Below are positions 17,604-24,942 of a stretch of 44,554 nt of DNA, one piece after another. The first letter of the stretch is position 1. Every line of letters starts with the position of its first letter. A program made the translations under genes and the position numbers. The notes beneath the pieces are model-generated. The model did not search any database and was not told where the DNA came from. It was given only the letters and a program-made list of their open reading frames with translations. This DNA is from Defluviicoccus sp. (GTDB taxonomy: Bacteria; Pseudomonadota; Alphaproteobacteria; MPNO01), in the NCBI GenBank assembly GCA_028821395.1, contig JAPPGP010000173.1:1-44554 (forward strand). The letters run 5' to 3'.

Positions 17604-17620
17604 GCCCTCGTGCCGAGGGC
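17604..17620. promoter_or_regulatory. Inverted repeat GCCCTCG-TGC-CGAGGGC
   Basis: Perfect 7-bp arms with a three-base loop lie 16 bases before the DMT transporter start, in the 158-base divergent region with the FAH-family gene. In the transporter mRNA it would form a strong hairpin just upstream of the start codon. As DNA it could be an operator. No clear promoter elements were found around it. Confidence 0.4.
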
Positions 17621-17746
17621 GGGTTGGCGCGATGTTGCGCGGATCGGGGCGGGGCCGCAAACCGCCGGCCTCGGATTGAACCCCCGGTTCTCCTATGCGA
17701 GTGTGCCCGGGGCGCGTCGAGCGGCGCCGGAGACGGGGGAGAAGCG

Positions 17747-18607
17747 ATGAAGTACTGCCGTTACAACGACAACAGGATCGGCGTCGTCCGCGGCGACGAG
17801 GTTTTCGACGTCACCGCGATCGCCCAGTCGCTGCCCGCCCATCGCTACCCGTTCCCCATCGGCGACGCGCTGGTCGCCAATCTGGACTCCCTGCGCGGCG
17901 AGATGGAACGCCTCGCCGATGCGGCCGAGGGCGTCCCCGCGTCCTCGGTGCGTTTCCTGAGCCCGGTCGCCAACCCGACCAAGGTGATCGGGGTTCCGGT
18001 CAACTACCAGGCGCATGCCGACGAGGCCAAGGCGGATGCCGAGGTGAGCGTCGCCGCCAGGCGAGGCGGAATCGAGGAGCAGGGGCTGTTCCTCAAGGCG
18101 AACAGCGCGCTGGTCGGCCCGTCCGAGGGCGTCGCGGTGCGCTTCCCCGACCGGCGCACCGACCACGAGGCGGAGCTCGGGCTGATCGTCGGCCGGACCG
18201 CCTGCGACGTGGGCTACGACGAGGCGCTCCACTACGTGGCGGGGTACGCCATCGCGCTCGACATGGTGGTGCGCGGGACCGAGGATCGCAGCATGCGCAA
18301 GTCGGTCGACACCTATGCCGTGCTCGGACCGTGGCTGACCACGGCGGACGAGATCGCCGACCCCGATTCCATCGCCTTCGAGCTCAGCGTCAACGGCGAG
18401 ACGCGCCAGAAGTCCAACACCGAGCTGATGATCATGGACTGCCGGCGGCAGATCGAGTGGGCGTCGAGCTTCTACACCCTGCATCCCGGCGACATCATCA
18501 TGACCGGCACCTGCGAGGGCGTGAGCCGCGTCCTGCCGGGCGACACGATGCATCTCGAATTCGCCGGCCTCGGCGCCATGGACGTCCCCATCCGCGCCCA
18601 CGAATAG
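17747..18607 (+). CDS. Fumarylacetoacetate hydrolase family protein
   Basis: A 286-residue FAH-fold enzyme. The metal triad is visible: the two glutamates of DHEAELGLIVG (about residues 143-153) and the aspartate of ALDMVVRG (about 169). A C-terminal TGTCEGVSRVLPGDTM matches the family TGTP-GV motif. Members hydrolyse fumarylpyruvate or acylpyruvates, decarboxylate oxaloacetate, or act on 2-oxo-4-enoates. Fumarylpyruvate hydrolysis would follow naturally from the gentisate-type dioxygenase at 9.2-10.3 kb, but no maleylpyruvate isomerase is visible. The start ATG 17747 has GGGGGAG directly upstream; the longer frame from 17624 lacks family-like sequence. Confidence 0.9.
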   Translation: MKYCRYNDNRIGVVRGDEVFDVTAIAQSLPAHRYPFPIGDALVANLDSLRGEMERLADAAEGVPASSVRFLSPVANPTKVIGVPVNYQAHADEAKADAEVSVAARRGGIEEQGLFLKANSALVGPSEGVAVRFPDRRTDHEAELGLIVGRTACDVGYDEALHYVAGYAIALDMVVRGTEDRSMRKSVDTYAVLGPWLTTADEIADPDSIAFELSVNGETRQKSNTELMIMDCRRQIEWASSFYTLHPGDIIMTGTCEGVSRVLPGDTMHLEFAGLGAMDVPIRAHE

Positions 18608-18652
18608 GCCGGCCGTCACCCTTGGGATGAGGGCCGCGCCCGCCCCGCCGGG

Positions 18653-19678
18653 TCAGGCGGCGGCGCGGTGGGGGGCGAGCTCGGCGTGCCGCGCGATGAA
18701 CCCGGCCGCGTTGTCGTGCAGGATGGCGCGGTGCTCGCCGTCGTCGATGCGGGCCTCCGCCAGCGCCCTGTTGGTCCAGTCGCAGCCGAACCCGGTGCCG
18801 TCGGTGCCGTAGAAGATCTTCTCCGCCCCGTAGGCCGCGACCCCGATCTCGATCGCGCGGGCGCCCAGCGAGTTGCAGTCCACGAACACGTTGGGCTTGT
18901 TGAACAGGCTCGACGGGATCGGCTCGTCCGGGGTGTCGATCATGCTGCGATGGTCCAGCCGCTCGACCTCGAAGGGGATGTTGCCGCCGAGATTGTGGAT
19001 CATGACCGCGGCATCCGGGTAGTCGTCCAGGATGTCGGTGCAGGAGAAGGTTACCATGTTGGCCGACAGGCTCGCCTGCATGTCGAGGGTGAAGAGCCGC
19101 GCGTTCATGTTGTCGGCATCTTCGGAAACCCGGGGCCACTTGTCCCCCGGCCGCGGCCCCCAATGGACGAACAGCATCGCGCGGTGCCGGTTGGCGGCGG
19201 CGAGCAGCGGCCGGTACTGCTCCGCCGACGCGTAGTCGAGGAAGCCGTTCCCCGGAATCTGCGCGCCGATCATGCCGGGAAGTCCCATGGCGCGGTCGAA
19301 CTCCGCCACCGCGGCGTCGAGATCGGCCAGCGGCAGCGAGGCGAAGGCGACGAAGCGGCCCGGATGGGCGCCGCAGATCTCGCCGACGCTGTCGTTGTAG
19401 ATCTGCACAAGGGGTAACGACTGCTCCGCCGGGAGCCGCTCGATCCACTGATACAGGCCGAACAGCGAGAGCGCGGCGGTCGAGACTCCGTGCTCGTCCA
19501 TGTCGGCGAGACGCATGTCGAGGTCGTCGAACGCCTCGCCCATCGCCATGTCGCCGTGGCGCATGCGCAGCACCTCCGCGCCGCCCTCGGCGGTGACGAT
19601 ACGGGGCGTCTCGGCGCGCTCGCGCAGCGCCTCGATCAGCGCCGGCGGGCGCCAGTGGGAATGCATGTCTATGGTCAT
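18653..19678 (-). CDS. ACMSD-like amidohydrolase/decarboxylase
   Basis: A 341-residue TIM-barrel protein of the aminocarboxymuconate-semialdehyde decarboxylase group. The first metal motif is DMHSHW (His6, His8). Later ligands are in LFVHWGPR (about 172), VMIHNLGG (about 222) and the late aspartate of FYGTDGTGFGCDW (about 288-300), matching the five-ligand pattern of ACMSD. Known members decarboxylate ring-cleavage semialdehydes or aromatic acids. It lies 27 bases downstream of the HDO-like gene on the same strand, so both are cotranscribed and may act in sequence. Confidence 0.9.
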   Translation of the reverse strand: MTIDMHSHWRPPALIEALRERAETPRIVTAEGGAEVLRMRHGDMAMGEAFDDLDMRLADMDEHGVSTAALSLFGLYQWIERLPAEQSLPLVQIYNDSVGEICGAHPGRFVAFASLPLADLDAAVAEFDRAMGLPGMIGAQIPGNGFLDYASAEQYRPLLAAANRHRAMLFVHWGPRPGDKWPRVSEDADNMNARLFTLDMQASLSANMVTFSCTDILDDYPDAAVMIHNLGGNIPFEVERLDHRSMIDTPDEPIPSSLFNKPNVFVDCNSLGARAIEIGVAAYGAEKIFYGTDGTGFGCDWTNRALAEARIDDGEHRAILHDNAAGFIARHAELAPHRAAA

Positions 19679-19706
19679 AACGGTCTCCCCGTTGCGGGCG
19701 GCAGGC

Positions 19707-20459
19707 TTACGCGGCGACGCCGGGCGGCAGCTCGTCCTTCTCGCCGAGCTGCTCGATCCGCCAGGTCGCCGTCGTGCAGGCCCAGCGCAGGCGACACATC
19801 TCCTCCGCCACCGACTCGGCGCGAGCTTCCAGCAGCGGCGTTTCGAGATACTTGGCGGCGAGGTCGAGCTGGCGCGAGGAATGCTCCAGATCCGCCATCT
19901 CGTGCTCGGCGAAGAACATCGCCTCGCGGTCGGTCCGCGCGATTCCGTAATGGGTTTCGAGCGCCGGCAGCACGATCTCGCTGTTGAGCGCCGGCATCTG
20001 GCCTTCCTGGGTGAAGGCCATCGCCAGCATCACGCCGACCGGCTCCGACCGCGCGGTGTTGAGGTAGTAGAGCGCGCGGCCCCACCAGGCGGCCGGCATG
20101 TTGACATCCAGCACCTCGTCCTGGGTCATGCCCGCGGCGGCGCAGAAGGTGTAGATCATCTCCATGTGGTCGTGCGCGCCGTGCTCGGTGTGGCCGCCGA
20201 TCAGTCCTTCCTCCTCGGCCATGTTCTCGACCAGCATCTTGCGCACGTCGCCGGGCGCCTTGGCGTAGACCAGCCCGAAGGCCTCCAGGCCGTAGCGGAC
20301 ATATTTCGCATGCTGCGCCATGTAGACGCCGAGCACGCGCAAATCGAGCTCGCCCGCGGCCAGCGCCCGGAACATCGGATGGCGCTTGGTGTGCCACTTG
20401 TCGCGGATCGCAACGATCCTGTCGGCGATGCCGATCTCGGCGGCGCCTTCCGGTGCCAT
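19707..20459 (-). CDS. Heme-oxygenase-like diiron oxidase (HDO; CADD/PqqC/TenA fold), copy 1
   Basis: A 250-residue all-helical protein. Its candidate metal ligands follow the CADD-type HDO pattern: Glu83-x6-His90 in AEEEGLIGGH, a middle glutamate at Glu152 (FTQEGQ), and His186-x3-Asp190-x2-His193 in EHEMADLEH. HDOs use a labile diiron (or Fe/Mn) site for N-oxygenation, C-C scission or self-sacrificing chemistry. TenA and PqqC lack this ligand set. The frame opens at 20546, but ATG 20459 has GAGGAG six bases upstream and is preferred. It leads a two-gene unit with an ACMSD-like enzyme and diverges from the molybdenum hydroxylase. A more distant relative is at 40298-41026. Confidence 0.8.
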   Translation of the reverse strand: MAPEGAAEIGIADRIVAIRDKWHTKRHPMFRALAAGELDLRVLGVYMAQHAKYVRYGLEAFGLVYAKAPGDVRKMLVENMAEEEGLIGGHTEHGAHDHMEMIYTFCAAAGMTQDEVLDVNMPAAWWGRALYYLNTARSEPVGVMLAMAFTQEGQMPALNSEIVLPALETHYGIARTDREAMFFAEHEMADLEHSSRQLDLAAKYLETPLLEARAESVAEEMCRLRWACTTATWRIEQLGEKDELPPGVAA

Positions 20460-20503
20460 TCCCATCTCCTCGCTTTCGGACTGAGCCATCATGGTGGCAG
20501 CAC

Positions 20504-20534
20504 TTGGACGGCCATGCAATTGGGCGGTTATTCT
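20504..20534 (+). promoter_or_regulatory. Possible promoter of the molybdenum hydroxylase gene
   Basis: TTGGAC (20504-20509) and TATTCT (20529-20534) are 19 bases apart in the 107-base divergent region, about 33 bases before the ATG at 20567. The spacing is at the long end for a sigma-70 type promoter, so this is tentative. Confidence 0.3.
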
Positions 20535-20566
20535 TGGGGCCGACACTTCGTGACGGGTTTTCGGCG

Positions 20567-22897
20567 ATGGCGGAGGCTGCGGTCGAGGCCGGCGGGATCG
20601 GACAGCCGGTTCTCAGGAAGGAAGATCTGCGGCTGCTGCGCGGGCGCGGGCGCTATACCGACGACATCGCCCTCGCCGGGCAGGCCCATGCCGCGATGCT
20701 GCGCTCGCCGCACGCGCACGCGCGGATCGCCGGCATCGACACCGCGGCGGCGCGGGCGATGCCGGGCGCGATCGACGTGCTGACCGCCGCCGACCTCGCG
20801 GGCGATGCGGTCGGGACGATCCCGAGCTATTCGCAGATCGCCGGGCTGGTCGACCTCGTGCTGGAGAACGCCGACGGCTCGCCCCGGCGCGGGACGCCCT
20901 TGCCCGTGCTCGCGGGGGAACGGGTGCGTTTCGTCGGCGACATCGTCGCCGTCGCGATCGGCGAGACCCGCGCCGCCGCGGCCGATGCGGCGGAACGGAT
21001 CGCGGTCGACTACGAGCCGCTCGGTGCGGTCGCCGAAGCCCCGGCGGCGCTGGCGCCGGGCGCGCCGATTCTGTGGGACGACATCCCCGGCAATACCTGC
21101 ATCGACGGCTATTTCGGCGATCCCGAGGCGACCGAGAGGGCGTTCGCCGCCGCCGCGCACGCGGTCGAGCTGAAGACCCGGGTGCAGCGGGTGACCGGGG
21201 TGATGATGGAGCCGCGCGCGGCGGTGGCGGTCTACGACGCCGACGCGGAGCGCTACACCCTCTACTGCGGCGGCGACAACCCGGTCCGTGTCAAGCGCGA
21301 CCTCGCCGCCGTGTTCGGGGTGGAGGAGGGCAGGGTGCGCGTCGTCGCCGGCGATGTCGGCGGCAATTACGGCACCAGGAACTGGACCTATCCGGAATAC
21401 GCCATCGCGCTGTGGGCGGCGCGGCGGCTGGGCCGTCCCGTCAAATGGACCGCGAGCCGAAGCGAGTCCTTCCTCTCCGACTACCAGGGCCGCGACCTCG
21501 CGATCGACGCCGCGCTGGCGCTCGATGCGGAGGGCAATTTCCTGGCGTTGCGCTCGTCGCTGATCTCCAATGTCGGCGGCTACACGGTGAGCTTCGTGCC
21601 GATCACCAAGACCTCGGAGCTGGCGCCGACGGTCTACCGCTTCCCCGCCGCCCATGTCCGCGCCCGCGCGGCGATGTCGAACACCCCTTCCACCGCGCCC
21701 TATCGCAGCGCCGGCCGCCCCGAGGCGATGCTGGCGATGGAGCGGCTGGTCGACCTCGCCGCGCGCGCGCACGGCTTCGATCCGGTGGCGCTGCGTCGGC
21801 GCAACCTGGTCCCGCGATCGGCGATGCCCTACCGCACGGCGCTCGGCCTCACCTATGACAGCGGCGACTACGAGGAGGCGATGGACCGGGCGCTCCGCCT
21901 CGCCGACTGGGACGGGTTTCCGGCGCGGCGCGCCGAGGCGCGGGCGCGCGGCCGGCTGCGCGGCATCGGGCTCGCCAACTCGATCGAGATCACCTCGGGC
22001 TTTCCCGTCGAGCGCGCCGGGATCGCGGTGCGCTCCCCAAACCTGGTCGAGGTGGTGATCGGGACGCTGTCGAGCGGGCAGGGGCACGAGACCGCGTTCG
22101 CCCAATGCGTCGCCGACTGGCTCGGCGTTCCCTTCGACAGCATCAGGCTGGTGACCGGCGACACCGACATCGTCCCGGAGGGCGGCGGGTCGCACTCCGC
22201 GCGCTCGATGCGCATGGCCGGCATCGTCATGGGGCGCGCCTCCGAGCTGGTGATCGAGAAGGCGAAGACGATCGCTGCCGACATGCTGGAGGCGGCGGTC
22301 GAGGATGTCGCCTTCGACGCCGGCCGGTTCGCCATTCTCGGCACCGACCGCGGCGTCACCCTGTTCGACGTCGCCAGCGCGGCCGAGGCGCGCGGCGAGA
22401 CGCTGGCGGCCGAGCATACCGAGAAGATGAGCCATCCCGGCTTCCCCTACGGCACGCAAGTCTGCGAGGTCGAGATCGACCCCGAGACCGGCGCCATCGA
22501 TGTCGTGCGCTACGCCGCGGTCGACGATGTGGGCCGCGCGGTGAACCCGATGATCCTGCACGGCCAGGCGCATGGCGGCATCGTCCAGGGGGCCGGCCAG
22601 GCGCTGCTCGAGCACGCCCGCTACGATCCCGAGAGCGGCCAGATGCTGGCCGGGTCGCTGATGGACTACGCCATCGCGCGGGCCGACGACTTCCCCTTCT
22701 TCGACACCGAGATCATGGAGATCCCGTCCCCGACCAACCCGCTCGGCGTGCGCGGCGGCGGCGAGGGTGGAACCACGCCGGCGCTCGCCGTGGTGGTCAA
22801 CGCGATCTGCGACGCGCTCGCCGAACACGGCGTCCGCCACGTCGAAATGCCTGCCACGCCGGAGAGCATCTGGCGTATGATCCAGGATGCGGAATGA
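20567..22897 (+). CDS. Xanthine dehydrogenase/CoxL family molybdopterin-binding large subunit (orphan)
   Basis: A 776-residue large subunit of the molybdenum hydroxylase family. It starts with the usual IGQPVLRKEDLRLLRGRGRY, has the cofactor motif APYRSAGRPEAM (about residues 376-387), and the catalytic glutamate is probably Glu733 in RGGGEGGTT. It ends with the family-typical PATPESIWRMI. These enzymes hydroxylate N-heterocycles, aldehydes or CO with electrons leaving through separate FAD (CoxM) and 2Fe-2S (CoxS) subunits. Neither is present here, so partners must come from elsewhere or the gene cluster has decayed. A duplicate of its 3' end occurs at 23699-23755. The real start is ATG 20567; the upstream frame is non-coding. 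Confidence 0.93.
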   Translation: MAEAAVEAGGIGQPVLRKEDLRLLRGRGRYTDDIALAGQAHAAMLRSPHAHARIAGIDTAAARAMPGAIDVLTAADLAGDAVGTIPSYSQIAGLVDLVLENADGSPRRGTPLPVLAGERVRFVGDIVAVAIGETRAAAADAAERIAVDYEPLGAVAEAPAALAPGAPILWDDIPGNTCIDGYFGDPEATERAFAAAAHAVELKTRVQRVTGVMMEPRAAVAVYDADAERYTLYCGGDNPVRVKRDLAAVFGVEEGRVRVVAGDVGGNYGTRNWTYPEYAIALWAARRLGRPVKWTASRSESFLSDYQGRDLAIDAALALDAEGNFLALRSSLISNVGGYTVSFVPITKTSELAPTVYRFPAAHVRARAAMSNTPSTAPYRSAGRPEAMLAMERLVDLAARAHGFDPVALRRRNLVPRSAMPYRTALGLTYDSGDYEEAMDRALRLADWDGFPARRAEARARGRLRGIGLANSIEITSGFPVERAGIAVRSPNLVEVVIGTLSSGQGHETAFAQCVADWLGVPFDSIRLVTGDTDIVPEGGGSHSARSMRMAGIVMGRASELVIEKAKTIAADMLEAAVEDVAFDAGRFAILGTDRGVTLFDVASAAEARGETLAAEHTEKMSHPGFPYGTQVCEVEIDPETGAIDVVRYAAVDDVGRAVNPMILHGQAHGGIVQGAGQALLEHARYDPESGQMLAGSLMDYAIARADDFPFFDTEIMEIPSPTNPLGVRGGGEGGTTPALAVVVNAICDALAEHGVRHVEMPATPESIWRMIQDAE

Positions 22898-22928
22898 CGG
22901 TGTGTCCGGCGCCGGATCGGAGGCGAGA

Positions 22929-23351
22929 GTGGATGTAAAGAAGGCGGTACGTACCGCGGCTGCCTATGTCGCCGAACTGTTCGACGAAGAAGGCGTTCAG
23001 CATATCGGCCTTGAGGAAGTCACCTTCGACGATAAGAATGACGTGTGGAATGTGACCATCGGTTTTTTTCGCGAGCTAGATAGGCTCAGGGGCCTTGCAG
23101 CCGCCGTCGGGTCGGCTTCGGGCAACGACGTTCCCGGCTGGCGAAAACGAACTTTCAAGATCGTGAGCATCGATAACCGGACGGGAGCGGTGCTGTCCCT
23201 GACACATCGCAGTTTGCCCGCTGGCGAAAAGTTTCGTGAGTCCCACCTGCGCGTTCATAGATTCCAACCTGCTTGTGCTGCTCGTGGTGGGAAGCGTCGA
23301 TCGGGGTTTGATTCCCCGGCATCGGCGATCGCGACGTTTCAGCCCCGATGA
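22929..23351 (+). CDS. Small conserved-looking protein, upstream partner of a PIN protein
   Basis: A 140-residue frame whose first roughly 100 residues look like a compact alpha/beta domain: an amphipathic helix (VKKAVRTAAAYVAELFDEEG), then strands around HIGLEEVTFDDKNDVWNVTI, FKIVSIDNRTGAVLSL. I recall similar unnamed proteins beside PIN proteins, but cannot assign a function; an antitoxin-like or substrate-binding role is inference. GTG 22929 is preferred because GGAGG lies five bases before it; an ATG at 22887 overlaps the hydroxylase stop. Base composition is clearly less GC-rich than the neighbours. The last 38 residues overlap the PIN gene in another frame and look unstructured, so the original stop may have been lost. 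Confidence 0.6.
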   Translation: MDVKKAVRTAAAYVAELFDEEGVQHIGLEEVTFDDKNDVWNVTIGFFRELDRLRGLAAAVGSASGNDVPGWRKRTFKIVSIDNRTGAVLSLTHRSLPAGEKFRESHLRVHRFQPACAARGGKRRSGFDSPASAIATFQPR

Positions 23352-23688
23352 CTACGACCGGCTGCTCGCGCTGCTCGAACCGCTGGACAAGGTTCTGGTC
23401 ACGCCCAACACGCTGACCGAAGCCTCGAACCTGCTTCTGTCCTCCAGAGATCCCCGACCCATGGCCTGTCTCCGCGCCCTGATCGAGAACACCGATGAGG
23501 TCGTCGTTGCCAGCCGGACCGCTGCTCAGAGTCGCCTGTTTGACCGCCTCGGCTTGACGGATGCCGCTCTCTTGGAGGTGGTTTCGGCGGAAAGCCCCCT
23601 CATCACCGTGGACTTCGACCTCTACGGCGCCGCCCTGGCGAAGGGCGCAGGGGTCGCGGTCAATTTCGCCCACTTTCAGGACTGGTAG
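23236..23688 (+). CDS. PIN-domain protein (putative ribonuclease toxin)
   Basis: A 150-residue PIN-fold protein. The first acidic residue is Asp9 in CAFIDSNLL, the conserved TPNTLTEASNLL (about residues 55-66) supplies the glutamate, and late acidic residues fall in LITVDFDLY (about 122-130). PIN proteins are magnesium-dependent ribonucleases, often toxins. It begins at GTG 23236 and overlaps the preceding small gene by 116 bases, an unusually long overlap. No canonical VapB-type antitoxin with a DNA-binding domain precedes it. Lower GC content than the surroundings and the duplicated hydroxylase end just after it (23699) point to recent arrival. Confidence 0.78.
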   Translation: MSPTCAFIDSNLLVLLVVGSVDRGLIPRHRRSRRFSPDDYDRLLALLEPLDKVLVTPNTLTEASNLLLSSRDPRPMACLRALIENTDEVVVASRTAAQSRLFDRLGLTDAALLEVVSAESPLITVDFDLYGAALAKGAGVAVNFAHFQDW

Positions 23689-23698
23689 GCGGCGTTCC

Positions 23699-23755
23699 GA
23701 ATTGCCTGCGACGCCCGAGCGCATCTGGCGTATGATCGGCGGAGCGGGCTGGTGA
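23699..23755 (+). pseudogene. Remnant of a molybdenum hydroxylase 3' end
   Basis: Ten bases after the PIN stop, the frame reads ELPATPERIWRMIGGAGW and stops. The intact large subunit ends EMPATPESIWRMIQDAE. Over the aligned 39 bases (22850-22888 against 23699-23737), 35 are identical. No start codon or upstream domain belongs to this piece; the open frame before it is antisense-like noise inside the PIN gene. It is therefore a stranded C-terminal fragment of a hydroxylase gene, left by a duplication plus deletion or by insertion of the PIN module at the 3' end. Confidence 0.85.
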
Positions 23756-23790
23756 GGCGCCCGCCAATCGAAACGGGGACAGAGGGCGGA

Positions 23791-24549
23791 ATGGCGACCC
23801 AGACACTTTCCGAGCGCGCCGATGCGTATGAAGAACAGCAGCTCCGGGAGCTCGGCGACCGGCTGATCGCCAAATCGCTGCTCTACAACCTCGCAGACGG
23901 GGTGCGCAGGCACGGCCATGACGGTCCCGACGGCGGGCCGGGCAGCGCCTCCCTGCTGATGGGCGAGGACCCCCGCCTGCCGCCGATGCCCGAGAAGCCG
24001 ACGCTGTTCGACTTCTTCAAGTACCGCTTCTCGCCGGCCCGGGCGCATGTGCTGCAGAGCGCCAACCTCGCCCGGAAGAACGGCCTGCCGGAGAAGATGG
24101 TGCTGGCCTGCCTGCTGCACGATATCTCGGTGCTCGGCTTCATCCGCTCCGATCACGGCTATTGGGGCGCCCAGCTCGTCGAGCCCTATGTCGACGAGGA
24201 CGTGTCCTGGGCGATCCGCATGCACCAGGCGCTCCGCTTCTTTCCCGACGAATCGGTGGGCTACGACTACCCCGAAGCCTATGTCCGCATGTTCGGCGAG
24301 GACTACCGGCCCGAGCCCTATATCGTCGCCGCCTACGACGAGGCCCGGAAGCACAAGTGGTACATGTCGGCGCGGATGATCGTGGTCAACGACCTCTATT
24401 CCTTCGATCCCGACGTGGTGGTCGAGCTCGAACAGTTCGAGGACATCGTCGGCCGCCACTTCAGGCAGCCGCCGGAGGGGCTTGGCAACGACAACACGCC
24501 GGCCTCGCACATGTGGCGCACCCTGCGGCGGCCCTGCAACGCGCTCTGA
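23791..24549 (+). CDS. HD-domain protein, possible diiron oxygenase or phosphohydrolase
   Basis: A 252-residue HD-domain protein. Candidate metal ligands are His86 (RAHVLQ), His110-Asp111 (LLHDI), His122 (SDHGYW), His145 (RMHQAL) and Asp201 (VNDLYS). The H-HD-H-H-D set is that of bimetallic HD enzymes, including the mixed-valent diiron oxygenases PhnZ and MIOX; several spacings (24 from first His to HD, 56 from last His to Asp) are close to PhnZ, although His122 sits closer to the HD pair. Hydrolase activity is the alternative. ATG 23791 follows GAGGGCGGA. It stands six bases from the convergent DUF35 gene. Confidence 0.8.
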   Translation: MATQTLSERADAYEEQQLRELGDRLIAKSLLYNLADGVRRHGHDGPDGGPGSASLLMGEDPRLPPMPEKPTLFDFFKYRFSPARAHVLQSANLARKNGLPEKMVLACLLHDISVLGFIRSDHGYWGAQLVEPYVDEDVSWAIRMHQALRFFPDESVGYDYPEAYVRMFGEDYRPEPYIVAAYDEARKHKWYMSARMIVVNDLYSFDPDVVVELEQFEDIVGRHFRQPPEGLGNDNTPASHMWRTLRRPCNAL

Positions 24550-24555
24550 CGCCCG

Positions 24556-24942
24556 TCAACCGGCGGGCACGAAGACCGGGATGAGACCGTCCTCGTATTC
24601 GCGGTAGGCGAGCTTGACCGCGATCCCGCTGCGCACCGCCTCGACCGGGCAGTCGACCAAATTGCCCATCATGCGCACCCCCTCTTCGAGTTCGACGAGG
24701 GCGACGACATAGGGGATGCGCGCCTTCCACCCCTGATGCGCGCCGTGGGCGAAGCGGACGATTGTGTAGCTCCAGACCGTGCCCCTGCCGGCGACCGGCT
24801 GCCAGGCGAGGTCGTCCGACCAGCATTCCGGGCACACCGGACGGGGGTAGAAGTGGAGGCGCCCGCAGTCGCCGCAGCGGGGGAGCGCCATCGCACGCGC
24901 ATCGACCGAGCGCCAGAACGGCGAGTAGCGGTCGATTGTCAT
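24556..24942 (-). CDS. DUF35 zinc-ribbon/OB-fold protein (thiolase-like partner)
   Basis: A 128-residue DUF35 protein. The zinc ribbon is CGDCGRLHFYPRPVCPEC (about residues 23-40), followed by an OB-fold (GTVWSYTIVRFAHGAH, YVVALVELEEGVRMMGN). DUF35 proteins form complexes with thiolase-fold enzymes, where they bind acyl-CoA; in steroid side-chain degradation such a protein partners the aldolase Ltp2. The start ATG 24942 overlaps the thiolase-like stop (24939) as TCAT, so stoichiometric coexpression is expected. Confidence 0.93.
   Translation of the reverse strand: MTIDRYSPFWRSVDARAMALPRCGDCGRLHFYPRPVCPECWSDDLAWQPVAGRGTVWSYTIVRFAHGAHQGWKARIPYVVALVELEEGVRMMGNLVDCPVEAVRSGIAVKLAYREYEDGLIPVFVPAG

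Noticed and set aside
20453..20566. N-terminal extension of the molybdenum hydroxylase
   Set aside because: Sequence before ATG 20567 lacks family similarity and overlaps the divergent promoter and HDO start.
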